From assembly GCF_008122525.1 (NCBI RefSeq), contig NZ_VSRV01000001.1:1302001-1366000 (forward strand): a stretch of DNA of 64,000 bases, read 5' to 3'. Made by a program: the position numbers and the translations under genes. Positions 17,589 to 26,809 of this stretch are shown here, piece after piece. Every line of letters begins with the position of its first letter. Position 1 is the first letter of the stretch. The notes beneath the pieces were generated by a model, which was given only the letters and a program-made list of their open reading frames with translations, had not been told where the DNA came from and made no database searches. This stretch comes from Marinomonas sp. IMCC 4694. Its GTDB lineage: Bacteria; Pseudomonadota; Gammaproteobacteria; Pseudomonadales; Marinomonadaceae.

Positions 17589-19451
17589 ATGTTACGTTTT
17601 TTTGAAAAGTGGGTCGATGCTTACCCCGACATTCAGGTCGCACAAGCGCCGAATACCTTGTTTGCCTTTTGTCGTTATTATTCAAAGGGGGTGGAGCTGC
17701 CGCTGATATTAATGTCGCTGTTGACTGCAACCATCGCGATTCTTGAGGTAACGCTGTTTAGTTTTATGGGGCAGCTGGTGGATTGGTTGATCAACAAAGA
17801 CCCAGACACCTTTTTCGCCGAAGAAGGCCAGCATCTTCTATGGATGTCCTTGATGATTTTAGTGCTGATGCCCTTAGTGACTTTTGTTCACTCAGCGATT
17901 ATCCATCAAACGTTATTGGGCAATTACCCTATGCGCATACGATGGTTGTCCCATCATTATATTTTACGCCAAAGTATGTCTTTTTTTCAGGATGAGTTCG
18001 CGGGACGTATTTCAACCAAAGTCATGCAAACTTCCCTTGCTGTCCGTGAAACGGTGATGAAGCTACTGGATGTGCTCGTGTACATTGGCGTGTACTTTAT
18101 TTCGATGGTGGTGTTGATCGCAAAAGCGGATTACCGCCTGATGATCCCGATGCTGGCGTGGTTGTTGTGTTATGTTTTGCTGCAACTGTATTTTGTGCCT
18201 AAATTGAAAAAAATCTCGGCAGAGCAAGCCGATGCACGTTCCACTATGACGGGTCGAGTCGTCGACAGCTACAGCAATATTTCCACGGTTAAATTGTTTT
18301 CTCATCATCAGCGTGAAGCCAATTATGCCAAAGAGGGTATGGATGGTTTTCTGCACACCGTGCATAAGCAAATGCGTTTGGTCACTCTGCTGAGTGTGGG
18401 AGTACAAACGTGCAACTATGTGTTGGCGTTTTCGGTGGCGGCCTTGTCTATTTGGTTGTGGACCGGCAGCATTATTAGCGTTGGCGCGATTGCTATCGCT
18501 GTCAGTTTGGCGCTTCGCTTGAATGGTATGTCTCAATGGATTATGTGGGAGGTCAGTGCTTTATTTGAAAACATCGGCATGGTCAACGACGGCATGAAAA
18601 CCTTATCACGCCCTATTGAGATCGAAGACAAGCCTAATGCTTCGAACTTGTCAGTACCTCATGGCATTATTGAATACGACGCGGTTAATTTTCACTATGG
18701 CAAGCAAGACAGTAAGGTAATTGAAAACCTTGTATTGAGCATTAAAGCGGGTGAAAAAGTCGGATTAGTTGGGCGCTCTGGGGCTGGGAAATCCACTATT
18801 GTCAATTTGTTGATGCGCTTTCATGATATTGAATCGGGCCAAATTCGCATTGATGGTCAAAATGTGTCTGATGTCAAACAAGACTCGCTGCGAGCAAAAA
18901 TTGGTATGGTGACGCAAGACACGTCCTTGTTGCACAGAACCGTGCGTGAAAACTTACTGTACGGTCGACCTGATGCCTCCGATGAAGAGATGATCTCGGC
19001 GGCACAGCGAGCCGAAGCCCATGAATTTATCCAAACCCTAACCGATCCTTTTGGTAACAGCGGTTACGATGCCATGGTGGGAGAGCGTGGTATTAAGTTG
19101 TCAGGTGGTCAGCGTCAGCGCATCGCGATTGCGCGCGTTTTATTAAAAGACGCGCCCTTGCTTATTTTAGATGAGGCCACGTCGGCGTTAGACTCTGAGG
19201 TAGAAGCCGCGATTCAAGCCAGTTTGTATACGCTAATGCAAGGTAAAACGGTCATCGCGATTGCACACCGTTTATCAACGATTGCCGCGATGGACCGATT
19301 AATCGTACTGGACAAGGGCAATATAGTAGAACAAGGCCGCCACGAGGAATTGATTCTACAGAACGGCATTTACGCTTCACTGTGGTCGCATCAAACGGGT
19401 GGCTTTTTAGCAGAAGACACAGCGCCTGAAACAGATCCGTCGAAGGCGTAG
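17589..19451 (+). CDS. ABC exporter, fused permease-ATPase
   Basis: 620-residue half-transporter: six-helix type IV exporter membrane domain (about 35-330) and an ATPase domain (about 350-600). Walker A GRSGAGKST, signature LSGGQRQRIAIARVLL, Walker B LLILDEATSALD and switch His (IAHRLSTI) are all intact, so it should form an active homodimer. The start at 17589 uses AAGGAAAG 3-9 bases upstream rather than the in-frame ATG at 17559. Resembles the MsbA/HlyB-like multidrug group; substrate unknown. An SMR gene follows by 9 bases, so the two efflux genes are likely one operon. Confidence 0.92.
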   Translation: MLRFFEKWVDAYPDIQVAQAPNTLFAFCRYYSKGVELPLILMSLLTATIAILEVTLFSFMGQLVDWLINKDPDTFFAEEGQHLLWMSLMILVLMPLVTFVHSAIIHQTLLGNYPMRIRWLSHHYILRQSMSFFQDEFAGRISTKVMQTSLAVRETVMKLLDVLVYIGVYFISMVVLIAKADYRLMIPMLAWLLCYVLLQLYFVPKLKKISAEQADARSTMTGRVVDSYSNISTVKLFSHHQREANYAKEGMDGFLHTVHKQMRLVTLLSVGVQTCNYVLAFSVAALSIWLWTGSIISVGAIAIAVSLALRLNGMSQWIMWEVSALFENIGMVNDGMKTLSRPIEIEDKPNASNLSVPHGIIEYDAVNFHYGKQDSKVIENLVLSIKAGEKVGLVGRSGAGKSTIVNLLMRFHDIESGQIRIDGQNVSDVKQDSLRAKIGMVTQDTSLLHRTVRENLLYGRPDASDEEMISAAQRAEAHEFIQTLTDPFGNSGYDAMVGERGIKLSGGQRQRIAIARVLLKDAPLLILDEATSALDSEVEAAIQASLYTLMQGKTVIAIAHRLSTIAAMDRLIVLDKGNIVEQGRHEELILQNGIYASLWSHQTGGFLAEDTAPETDPSKA

Positions 19452-19460
19452 GAGGGAGCG

Positions 19461-19790
19461 ATGACCTACGTGATTTTATTATTAGCGATCGTGGCAGAAG
19501 TGATCGCCACAACCGCCTTAAAAGCCTCGGACTCATTCAGCAAGTTGGCCCCCAGCGTCATTGTCATTGTCGGTTATGTTGTCTCTTTTTACTTGCTAAC
19601 GATTGTGATGCGCTCCATGCCGACGGGGGTGACCTACGCTATTTGGGCTGGACTGGGCGTGGTGCTGATCTCCTTGTTTGGCTACTTTTTTGCCAATGAA
19701 AAACTCGACTTAGCCGCGTGCATTGGTATGTCATTAATTGTGACGGGTGTGGTAGTAATTAACGTGTTTTCAAAAACGGTGAGTCACTAA
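19461..19790 (+). CDS. small multidrug resistance (SMR) family transporter
   Basis: 109 residues, four membrane helices, with the essential proton/substrate Glu14 in helix 1 (AIVAEVIATTALK) and the GVTYAIWAGLGVV stretch typical of EmrE-type drug exporters rather than the Gdx guanidinium exporters. Works as a dual-topology dimer in the inner membrane. A GGAGGG ribosome site precedes the ATG. Likely co-transcribed with the ABC exporter. Confidence 0.92.
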   Translation: MTYVILLLAIVAEVIATTALKASDSFSKLAPSVIVIVGYVVSFYLLTIVMRSMPTGVTYAIWAGLGVVLISLFGYFFANEKLDLAACIGMSLIVTGVVVINVFSKTVSH

Positions 19791-19846
19791 ACCCGCTTAG
19801 CAACGCACCGTTTTTGCTTCTTTCAAGTCGTGGGCTTATCGCTTCC

Positions 19847-21607
19847 TTAGTTTGATGACTTGGCTCGGCCTTTTTTGTTCGCTAGCCAGACAAACTGGTA
19901 CGGCATCAGCGTGACTTTACCTAAACGATCCTCATAGACTTGCTCCGATACCAAGTCGGTCCAGTCGTCTGTGGCGATCAGATTAAGCTCTGACAAATTA
20001 AAGCTTTGCGGTTGATCCGTCATATTGTACACCGCGAAGAGGCTTTGTCTTCTATCAATACTCTGGCGCCAAAATGCGAACAAATTTTCTCCCATGTGCA
20101 AGACGTATTGTGTCGCATTAGGGTGGAAGGCTGGCTGGGCGCGGCGAATCCGTATCAGTTTATTCATACTCTGAAAGACTTTTTGGTGGTGCGTAGGTGT
20201 ATTAAGCGCGTGTTCCAAGTCTTCTATGTCCCAAATATGGCGATTAATAGAGCGAAAGTGCCCCGTGTTTTCAACGCGTTCTACGTCATTTTCAGTACCG
20301 AACAAGCTGTGAATATAAAAGGCAGGCACGCCTTCCAGAGACATCATCACACCAGCCGCGCAAAGAAAACGCGCAAATTGCCATTGGTCTGGTCCTTGTA
20401 GTGCTGAGCCAGATAAGGCGTTCCACAGGCTGATGTTGATCTCATAGGGCTTGGCCTCTCCTTGTGGTGTCGTACGTGAGCTGATTTTGCCGCCAAAACG
20501 TTTCATTGTATTGATCAGCGTGTCCAGCTCCCACTCGGTTAGCAATCCCTCGGTAGGGCGTAAACCTATGCCATCATGAGAGGCTACAAAATTCAAATAG
20601 GTGGTGCCTTGTTGTGCAGGCGGCATACTCATTAACCATTGTTTTAAATGATTGCTGTTGCCTGTGACCAAGCTGTTGATCAGTAATGGCGGCAAAGAAA
20701 AGTTGTAAATCAAATGGGCTTCGTTGGCGTTACCAAAGTAGGTCAAATTTTCTTGATTGGGGATATTGGTTTCAGTGATGATGACGGACTCAGGTGCATA
20801 ATGCTCAATCATCAAACGCAATAACCGAATGATTTCATGAGTTTGCGGTAAATTAATGCAGCTGGTGCCGGGGACTTTCCACAAAAATGCCACCGCGTCC
20901 AAACGAAACCAACGAATCCCTTTTTCAAGATACAATCGAATAATACCCAAAAATTCCAGTAGCACTTCGGGCTTTTCAAAATTTAAATCCACCTGATCGT
21001 GGCTAAATGTACACCACACATGTTTGTCACCGTGTTTGGTTTTGACTTCTCTGAGCAACGGTGAGGTTCTAGGGCGCACGACTGCGCTTAAATCTGCTGC
21101 TGGGTCTGCTTCATAAAAGAAGTGGGCTCCTGGATGAACGCCAGCTTTAAAGTTTTCAAACCACAAACTTCGGCTTGAACAATGATTAATTACCAAATCG
21201 CCCATGACGTTCACATCTTTCGCCAAATTCGCCACATGACTCCACCGACCACACGACGGGTTTACCGTGGTGTAATCCATCACACTAAAACCATCGTCAG
21301 AGCTGTAGGGAAAAAAGGGCAACAAATGCACGGTTGAAATGGCGTCTGAAAGCTTGCTTTTGACAAAGTGATGCAAGGTTTCTAATGGTGCTTCGTCAGT
21401 TTTGCGTAAGGTATCTGCATAGGTGATTAACATAATGTCAGACTGATCCCACAGACTTGTATGTGGGCGAGGAGATTCCGTTCTTGGATCTAAATCAAAC
21501 GTCGCCAAGCACTTGTCTGCCAGCTCCTTGCTGTTCAAATGTGGGTAAATGGCTTGCAAGTGAGCGATCAAACGAGGCTCTAAATGAGACAAAGGGGGAT
21601 TTTCCAT
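19847..21607 (-). CDS. GH13_18 glycoside phosphorylase, probable glucosylglycerate phosphorylase
   Basis: 586-residue enzyme of the sucrose phosphorylase group. Catalytic residues of GH13 are visible: RWFRLDAVAFLW (Asp nucleophile), IITETNIPN (Glu acid/base) and VASHDGIGLRP (His-Asp transition-state pair). Members cleave sucrose, sucrose-6-phosphate, glucosylglycerol or glucosylglycerate with phosphate. The two upstream genes make glucosylglycerate, so that is the likeliest substrate, giving glucose-1-phosphate and glycerate on breakdown of the stored solute. Cytoplasmic. It is the last gene of a three-gene minus-strand operon, 36 bases after gpgS. Confidence 0.85.
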   Translation of the reverse strand: MENPPLSHLEPRLIAHLQAIYPHLNSKELADKCLATFDLDPRTESPRPHTSLWDQSDIMLITYADTLRKTDEAPLETLHHFVKSKLSDAISTVHLLPFFPYSSDDGFSVMDYTTVNPSCGRWSHVANLAKDVNVMGDLVINHCSSRSLWFENFKAGVHPGAHFFYEADPAADLSAVVRPRTSPLLREVKTKHGDKHVWCTFSHDQVDLNFEKPEVLLEFLGIIRLYLEKGIRWFRLDAVAFLWKVPGTSCINLPQTHEIIRLLRLMIEHYAPESVIITETNIPNQENLTYFGNANEAHLIYNFSLPPLLINSLVTGNSNHLKQWLMSMPPAQQGTTYLNFVASHDGIGLRPTEGLLTEWELDTLINTMKRFGGKISSRTTPQGEAKPYEINISLWNALSGSALQGPDQWQFARFLCAAGVMMSLEGVPAFYIHSLFGTENDVERVENTGHFRSINRHIWDIEDLEHALNTPTHHQKVFQSMNKLIRIRRAQPAFHPNATQYVLHMGENLFAFWRQSIDRRQSLFAVYNMTDQPQSFNLSELNLIATDDWTDLVSEQVYEDRLGKVTLMPYQFVWLANKKGRAKSSN

Positions 21608-21643
21608 GGTTATCTGCCTGTCTTGTGGGTCGAAAAAGTTATC

Positions 21644-22879
21644 CTATTTGGATGACTTAGGGCCAAACTCATGCATGTCTAATTCTACCGCATTGGCGAG
21701 TTGCGACATCACACCGGGGAAAGCACTGACGACGCGATTCCAGCTTGGGATAAAAGGGGTTTCCATTGGGTTCTCAAGGTACTGATTACCGGCTTTCATA
21801 ATATTACTGGCAAACAACTCAACCGCTTGCTCTTCCGTATGGACATCCAGTTTAAGGCCATTGATTTCTGCGTCGTTGCGATAGGTTTCAATGAAGTCTA
21901 ATGCCACGCGATAATAAGTCGCCTTGATAGTGCGGAAGGTTTCTTGATTAAAAATGGTGCCGTTGGTAGCCAGCTTTCTGAAAATCGCTTTGGTGATATC
22001 AATCGACATCTTAGACAAGCCGCCGTCGTCGTCGTCAGCAGAAAGGGCTTGGTGTTTGTGATCGTAAATATCGGCGATATCGACCTGACACAAGCGATTG
22101 GTCGAGTAGTTACGGTACATCTCGCTTAATACGCCAATCTCTAGGCCCCAGTCACTCGGGATGCGTAAATCGGTCATCACGTCACGACGGAAAGAAAATT
22201 CACCCGCCAATGGGTAGTGGTAGCTGTCTAAATAATCTAAATAATCCAAATGACCAAAGACTTTTTTTAAGGAATACAATAAAGGCGTGACCAACAAACG
22301 GCTGACACGGCCGTTCATTTTCCCATTGGCGGCGCGCGCATAAAAACCTTTGCAAAATTCGTAGTTAAAATTAGGGTTGGCGACAGGATAAATCAGACGC
22401 GCCAGTAATTCTCGGTCGTAGGTGACGATGTCGCAATCGTGCATAGCGATGGATTCTGCTTTGCCAGCAGCTAGGTTATAGCCCATGCAAAACCATACAT
22501 TGCGGCCTTTACCTGGATCAGATGGAGACAGGTGCTCACCTTTCAATACACTGTCGATGGCTCGTAAGCGTGGGCCATCGTTCCAAAGTACCTTTACCTT
22601 TTGTGGCAACACACTGAAAAATTCCAACGCATGTCGATATTGTGCTTCGGTGGCGCGATCCAAACCGATAACGATTTCTGATAGGTAAGGCACTTGTTGC
22701 AAATGCTTTAAGATATTGGGCATGGCGTCTGTTTCTAATTCCGAATATAGACACGGAAGGATAAGAGACATCGGACGCGTTTTTGCAAATTCACAAAGCT
22801 CTTTTTCCATTTCCTCTAACGGACGGTGCGCTAAGTTATGAAGGGTGGTAATGATGCCATTTTGATGAAAGTCGCCCAT
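21644..22879 (-). CDS. gpgS: glucosyl-3-phosphoglycerate synthase
   Basis: GT81 glycosyltransferase of 411 residues that joins a nucleotide-activated glucose to 3-phosphoglycerate. Family marks: RNVWFCMGYNLAAGKAES, the metal-binding HDCDIVTYDRELL (DxD-type), YPLAGEFSF and WGLEIGVLSEMYRN. AGGAG lies 8 bases before the ATG. The middle gene of the glucosylglycerate operon. A short in-frame duplication, LDYLDYLDS (two near-identical 9-base units near 22240), precedes the YPLAGEF motif. Product is a compatible solute made under salt stress or nitrogen shortage in other bacteria. Confidence 0.92.
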   Translation of the reverse strand: MGDFHQNGIITTLHNLAHRPLEEMEKELCEFAKTRPMSLILPCLYSELETDAMPNILKHLQQVPYLSEIVIGLDRATEAQYRHALEFFSVLPQKVKVLWNDGPRLRAIDSVLKGEHLSPSDPGKGRNVWFCMGYNLAAGKAESIAMHDCDIVTYDRELLARLIYPVANPNFNYEFCKGFYARAANGKMNGRVSRLLVTPLLYSLKKVFGHLDYLDYLDSYHYPLAGEFSFRRDVMTDLRIPSDWGLEIGVLSEMYRNYSTNRLCQVDIADIYDHKHQALSADDDDGGLSKMSIDITKAIFRKLATNGTIFNQETFRTIKATYYRVALDFIETYRNDAEINGLKLDVHTEEQAVELFASNIMKAGNQYLENPMETPFIPSWNRVVSAFPGVMSQLANAVELDMHEFGPKSSK

Positions 22880-22901
22880 AGTCGTTCTCCTAAATGAGGT
22901 A

Positions 22902-23744
22902 TTAAGTGTTATTTTTGTCTACAAAACCATGTTGCTTGAGCCACACATTGACAGCCTGTGCCCAACCTTCTGGACCACAACTCTCGGTTAACCAAGCGTC
23001 GCTGCGGTTAGGTACTTTGGGTGGCGTATGAGCAGGGGATCGAATAACAACCGGAACGTCCGCTTGTCGCAACATGCCAATGTCGTTTTCGCCATCGCCT
23101 AAAGCGATAGTGTGGATGTTGCTGTTGCTGTTGCTTTGTTTCTGGTAAAGCCCTTTAAGCCACATCATGGCATGGGCTTTGTCGCACTCTTTTCCCATTA
23201 AATGCGCAAAGCGCCCGCCCTTTTGGATTTGTACATCGAAGGGAGCAAGTTCTGCACGCAAGACATTAAGCGCTGAATCTGAATCGACCCATAGCATGGG
23301 TTCACTGAAGTCGCGTTGCATGGCTTGCGTAGCGTTTTCCTCGTTTAAACCTGTGATCGACATCAGCTCTTGACAGGTCATGTCGCTAAAGCGGGTAAAT
23401 TGAAAAGAGTTTTGTTTATCGTTTGTCAGTGCGATAAGTTGGTCACGATGGGGGCCAAATGATTTGCGCCAGAAGTCGCCGCAGTCTTCCAGTGCGTCAT
23501 CACTACGCAGGGCTAAATGCTTAGGAATGTAAACAGCAGAGCCATTTTCGACGATGAAAGGGTCTTGATGCTCTAAAGCTTGTCGAAGTGAAATAAGCTC
23601 AACAAAGGTTTTGCTGGTGTTGATGATGCAAGGAATGCCAAAGGTCTTCAACGACCGCAAAGCCGCCTCAGCGGGCTGAAAATCGTAACTGTGGTGATCA
23701 AGCAAAGTGCCATCTAAATCCGTAAAAAGTAAAAGCGTCGTCAT
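22902..23744 (-). CDS. HAD-IIB phosphatase, glucosyl/mannosyl-3-phosphoglycerate phosphatase family
   Basis: 280 residues; removes the phosphate from glucosyl-3-phosphoglycerate, the product of gpgS, to give glucosylglycerate. Motif I is FTDLDGTLLDH, followed by INTSKTFVEL and IVENGSAVYIP, which mark the MpgP/YedP group, and motif IV is LGDGENDIGML. AGGA lies 7 bases upstream of the ATG. First gene of the operon, 22 bases ahead of gpgS. A short Ser-Asn run (QSNSNSNI) comes from a 6-base repeat near 23118. The assignment as the glucosyl rather than mannosyl enzyme comes from context. Confidence 0.87.
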   Translation of the reverse strand: MTTLLLFTDLDGTLLDHHSYDFQPAEAALRSLKTFGIPCIINTSKTFVELISLRQALEHQDPFIVENGSAVYIPKHLALRSDDALEDCGDFWRKSFGPHRDQLIALTNDKQNSFQFTRFSDMTCQELMSITGLNEENATQAMQRDFSEPMLWVDSDSALNVLRAELAPFDVQIQKGGRFAHLMGKECDKAHAMMWLKGLYQKQSNSNSNIHTIALGDGENDIGMLRQADVPVVIRSPAHTPPKVPNRSDAWLTESCGPEGWAQAVNVWLKQHGFVDKNNT

Positions 23745-23884
23745 GTCGATTCCTGTTTGAGTCCATCCGAGTCATGCGAGTAGACGTTGATTTTAGACTT
23801 GCAAATCCAGTGCCAGTGCGCAAAAGTAGCCGACTATTCAACGAAGGTAAGCGTCTAAGGTTAACTGGGCGTTTCAATAAATTT

Positions 23885-24793
23885 ATGACAAATTCGCCCC
23901 GTTTGTACGTATACATTGCACTGGCATTAATTGCTTTTGCGGCCAACTCGGTATTGTGTCGATTGGCGTTAGCGGATGAGCTAATCGACCCTGCCAGTTT
24001 TGCCGTGTGGCGATTGTTTAGCGGCGCCGTTACCTTAGCCTTGTTGTGTATTTTTAAATCATTAAAAACGAAGCCACCATCGGTTAAAAAAATATGGCTA
24101 GAAGGCAGCTGGTTATCGGCAATCGCTTTATTTATCTATGCAATTGGCTTCTCATTTGCTTACGTGACATTAGAGACGGGAACGGGTGCCTTGATCCTGT
24201 TTGGCGCGGTGCAATTAACCCTGATTCTCTTTGCGGTTTGGGCAGGTCAGAAACTGACTGGGTTGGAGTGGGTTGGCCTGCTCATCGCCTTTACTGGCTT
24301 TGCCTACCTTGTAATGCCGACCTTGACCTCACCCTCATTAATTGGCTTTATTTTGATGACCATCGCCGGCATCGCCGGCATCGCCGGCATCGCCGGCATC
24401 GCCGGCATCGCATGGGGCTTGTATACCTGGCGCGGTAAGATCTCATCCAAACCTTTATTCGCTACGGCGTCTAACTTTGTTCGCACCCTTCCTATGCTCT
24501 GTGTTGTCTTGCTCGTCGCGAGTTTGTACGGCAGTGAACAAATACATTCTGAAGGGATTGTGTACGCCATGATCTCAGGCGCGATTATGTCTGGATTAGG
24601 CTATGCCTTGTGGTACGCTGTATTGCCTTATCTTAGTGCTTCATTGGTAGCGGTATTGCAGCTACTGGTTCCTGTCATTGCGACATTGGGGGGTGTGATT
24701 TTTACTAATGAATCCATCACCTTACACCTTATTATAGCGACCTCTGGCGTACTTGGCGGCGTATTACTCGTTATTATGGGAAAAAAACAATGA
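23885..24793 (+). CDS. EamA/DMT-family transporter with a tandem GIA repeat
   Basis: About 302 residues and ten membrane helices in two EamA halves (AFAANSVLCRLALADELIDP, then SGAIMSGLGYALWY). The start at 23885 gives the usual N-terminus; the frame extends to 23774 without a clear site. Substrate unknown; likely an exporter of amino acids or metabolites. Unusual feature: residues 160-176 are (IAG)5-IA, encoded by five exact 9-base copies, in the helix that normally reads only IAGIAWGLY. The extra 12 residues would lengthen this helix by about 18 angstroms, which may affect folding. Confidence 0.85.
   Translation: MTNSPRLYVYIALALIAFAANSVLCRLALADELIDPASFAVWRLFSGAVTLALLCIFKSLKTKPPSVKKIWLEGSWLSAIALFIYAIGFSFAYVTLETGTGALILFGAVQLTLILFAVWAGQKLTGLEWVGLLIAFTGFAYLVMPTLTSPSLIGFILMTIAGIAGIAGIAGIAGIAWGLYTWRGKISSKPLFATASNFVRTLPMLCVVLLVASLYGSEQIHSEGIVYAMISGAIMSGLGYALWYAVLPYLSASLVAVLQLLVPVIATLGGVIFTNESITLHLIIATSGVLGGVLLVIMGKKQ
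24362..24411 (+). repeat. five tandem copies of a 9-base unit inside the DMT gene
   Basis: ATCGCCGGC repeated five times without error, then a partial copy ATCGC. The unit is a multiple of three, so copy-number change keeps the frame. Confidence 0.95.
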
Positions 24794-24848
24794 TCAAAAT
24801 TGCCTTATTTTGGTGCGGTTTTATCTCAATGCGCCATAATCGACTGTA

Positions 24849-24986
24849 AGAGTTATTTAGACACCCAGAGTTATTTAGACACCCATGTTAGTGGCTAGAG
24901 TTACCGGAGAGTTACTAGAACACCCAAGAGTTATTAGGACATCCATGTAAGATAACCATTTTAGTTTTATATGGGTGTCTTAATAA
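24849..24986. repeat. transposase-associated repeats, left side
   Basis: Four copies of an 18-base unit AGAGTTATTTAGACACCC lie at 24849, 24867, 24908 and 24927, the last two with three or four changes each. An inverted copy, ATGGGTGTCTTAATAA, lies at 24971-24986 and can pair with the fourth unit to form a hairpin with about 25 bases of loop. The remaining stretch to 25157 holds no gene I can support. Confidence 0.85.
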
Positions 24987-25157
24987 AAAGGTCAGTCGGT
25001 TGTTTATGTCTTAAGTTGTTGATTGAGTAAGTTGTCAAGTTGTTTTCTGATGCGCTGCTTTGGTCTGTTACTGGTTTTTTCAGGGGGTAATACCATTTAA
25101 GCGAGTTAAATCCTTGCTTTAGAGCTGTAATAAAGGGTGTGACGCAATCGGAGGGTG

Positions 25158-26132
25158 TTAGGCTAATAGCGCTTTAGTTTTGTTGATTTTTGGCCGGCGT
25201 TTGTAATCAAATTTCTGGTAGTAGTCTGTTAGGATAGCTTCGGTTCCAACTGCCGTACAGGTATGCTGTTCAAATTGTGTCGCCATTATTATCCAGCTTT
25301 CTGCAGGCACATTTAGGCGTTGGAGAATGGGGGCAAGGGATAAATCGATGCTGCCTGGTTTATCGTGGTAAATGATGCGACCTGTGAGATCGACCAGTTC
25401 TAAATATTCTTTCAGATCAAAGGGTAGACCATTGGTTCTCTCTTCTTTTGAATGGCCAATAAACGGATTGAGTAAGTTGGGTTGTCTGTTCCGCTTCGCT
25501 GAGCGAATGCGCATTTTGATGCTTGTATGTGCTGATGTTTCAGGTGTCTTGTCGACGTTCGCTCTGATGGGGTTTAAATCGACGTAAGCCATGCAAGCGA
25601 TCAGCGCGGACTCATCAAGGAGTGCTTGCGATTTGAAGCGGCCCTCCCAGAATCGCCCTGTGCATTCGTCTTCACGGTTGGCTTGCCGAGCTATATTTTC
25701 ATTGAGTTCCCTCATGAACCAGCTAACGTCCATAAGCCGTTGTCGATACGTTTCAATGGTTGCATCCAGAAAAGGCGTTAAGTGGCTAGGTATGTGACCG
25801 TCTCTCATGAATTGCTGTGTTAACAGGGTGCCTTTATGTAATTGATGCCAGCGTGTTAAAACGTCGTCAGCAGTCCATTTTTTGGCCTTTTCAACATTGA
25901 CACAAAGCACAATATGCGTGTGGTTGCTCATTACCGCATAAGCGCAAATTTCTATTGCAAACAGGCGACTTAAATACAGCATGCGCATCTCAACCCAGCC
26001 GCGTCTATGTTCGTAATTTTTACCGGTAACGGCGTCTTCGCCGCATAAAAATGCACGTCGAACACATCGTGAAACACAATGATAGTAAGGTGTGTCCGAC
26101 AAACTAATTTGTTGCTTTCTTGCGGTAGGCAT
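25158..26132 (-). mobile_element. REP-associated tyrosine transposase (Y1_Tnp, IS200-like)
   Basis: 324 residues from the ATG at 26132, which has GAGG 10 bases upstream; another ATG at 26159 has no site. The N-terminus TPYYHCVSRCVRRAFLCG and the AYAVMSNHTHIVL stretch hold the HxH of the HUH nuclease family. Further on, FWEGRFKSQALL and ACMAYVDLNPIRA match the conserved C-terminal half of the Y1 domain. These proteins cut single-stranded DNA at REP-type hairpins. Flanking repeats on both sides with a shared GGGTGTCTT core fit that role. The gene appears intact, and no terminal inverted repeats of a classic insertion sequence were seen. Confidence 0.87.
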
Positions 26133-26270
26133 ACGCTGAGCCCTCTTTCCATGAGTCATTCGATTACAAAGACCATAGAGTCATACTGTTCATTTGTACA
26201 GTGTTTTATGGCTGTCATGTGAAGAATGGCTTTATGGAAAGTCATCTACTTCTTATTAAATCAGGAATAG

Positions 26271-26313
26271 AAATGAGTGGGTGTCTTAATAAGAAAAAAT
26301 GAGTGGGTGTCTT
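26271..26313. repeat. transposase-associated repeats, right side
   Basis: Two exact 17-base copies of AAATGAGTGGGTGTCTT at 26271-26287 and 26297-26313. They share the GGGTGTCTT core with the inverted copy on the left side of the transposase gene. Confidence 0.85.
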
Positions 26314-26323
26314 GTGTTGAGTA

Positions 26324-26349
26324 TAAGGACACGTTTGATAGTGTCCTTA
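26324..26349. repeat. hairpin TAAGGACAC / GTGTCCTTA
   Basis: Perfect 9-bp stem with an 8-base loop, next to the right-hand repeats and 22 bases beyond the DUF3010 stop. Its GGACAC core recalls the repeat units, so it may be a REP-type element; it could also end DUF3010 transcription, though the T-run is poor. Confidence 0.6.
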
Positions 26350-26371
26350 ATGTCGTTGCAGGTGTGACAGT

Positions 26372-26809
26372 TTACGCTTCGTTGATGTGTTCTGAGAGTG
26401 CGGCGTAGGCGACGGTGAAGGCGCCTTCTTGGTACGCGCGCAAGCCGGTGGCTTTGAACGGAATCGGCATCGGGTTGTGTTGCAGTATGTCTTTGGTTTT
26501 CGCTCCACTGAATAGGTCGACGTCTACAGTGTTGATCAGTTGAATCGCGGCTTCGATTTTAAAGCCGACGGCGGCGCCAGCGAATTTGCCTTTTGTGGGG
26601 CGTTCACGGATCACCGCGCGTTTTACCTTGTAGTCTTCAAAGAGTTTTTTCAGCATGAACTGAAATTTGCGTACGCTGTCGCTGTCGTTTGGGTTGTTCA
26701 ATGTGTGACGTGTTTGGCGACAGTCGGCAATTTGAAACAAGCCATCTTGTTTTGATAGCAAGCAAAGAATGACTTCGCTGCCTTTTATTTCGATACCACA
26801 AGTGATCAT
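26372..26809 (-). CDS. DUF3010 family protein
   Basis: 145-residue cytoplasmic protein of the DUF3010 family, function unknown. The N-terminus CGIEIKGSEVILCLL, a beta strand with an acidic residue, and a later ERPTKGKFAGAAVGFKIE region suggest an RNase H-like fold, which is my inference only. Gene stands alone between the transposase repeats and the aminotransferase. No signal peptide. Confidence 0.75.
   Translation of the reverse strand: MITCGIEIKGSEVILCLLSKQDGLFQIADCRQTRHTLNNPNDSDSVRKFQFMLKKLFEDYKVKRAVIRERPTKGKFAGAAVGFKIEAAIQLINTVDVDLFSGAKTKDILQHNPMPIPFKATGLRAYQEGAFTVAYAALSEHINEA

Noticed and set aside
17537..17960. Shared GCGCATACGATG before and inside the ABC exporter gene
   Set aside because: Only 12 identical bases, with no extended match; likely chance.
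24304..24570. Opposite-strand frame rich in Ala-Met-Pro repeats
   Set aside because: It is the shadow of the 9-base repeat in the DMT transporter gene; no start signals.
24849..24986. Repeats as a possible CRISPR array
   Set aside because: Units touch or are 1-23 bases apart, with no equal spacers and no cas genes; they fit the transposase.
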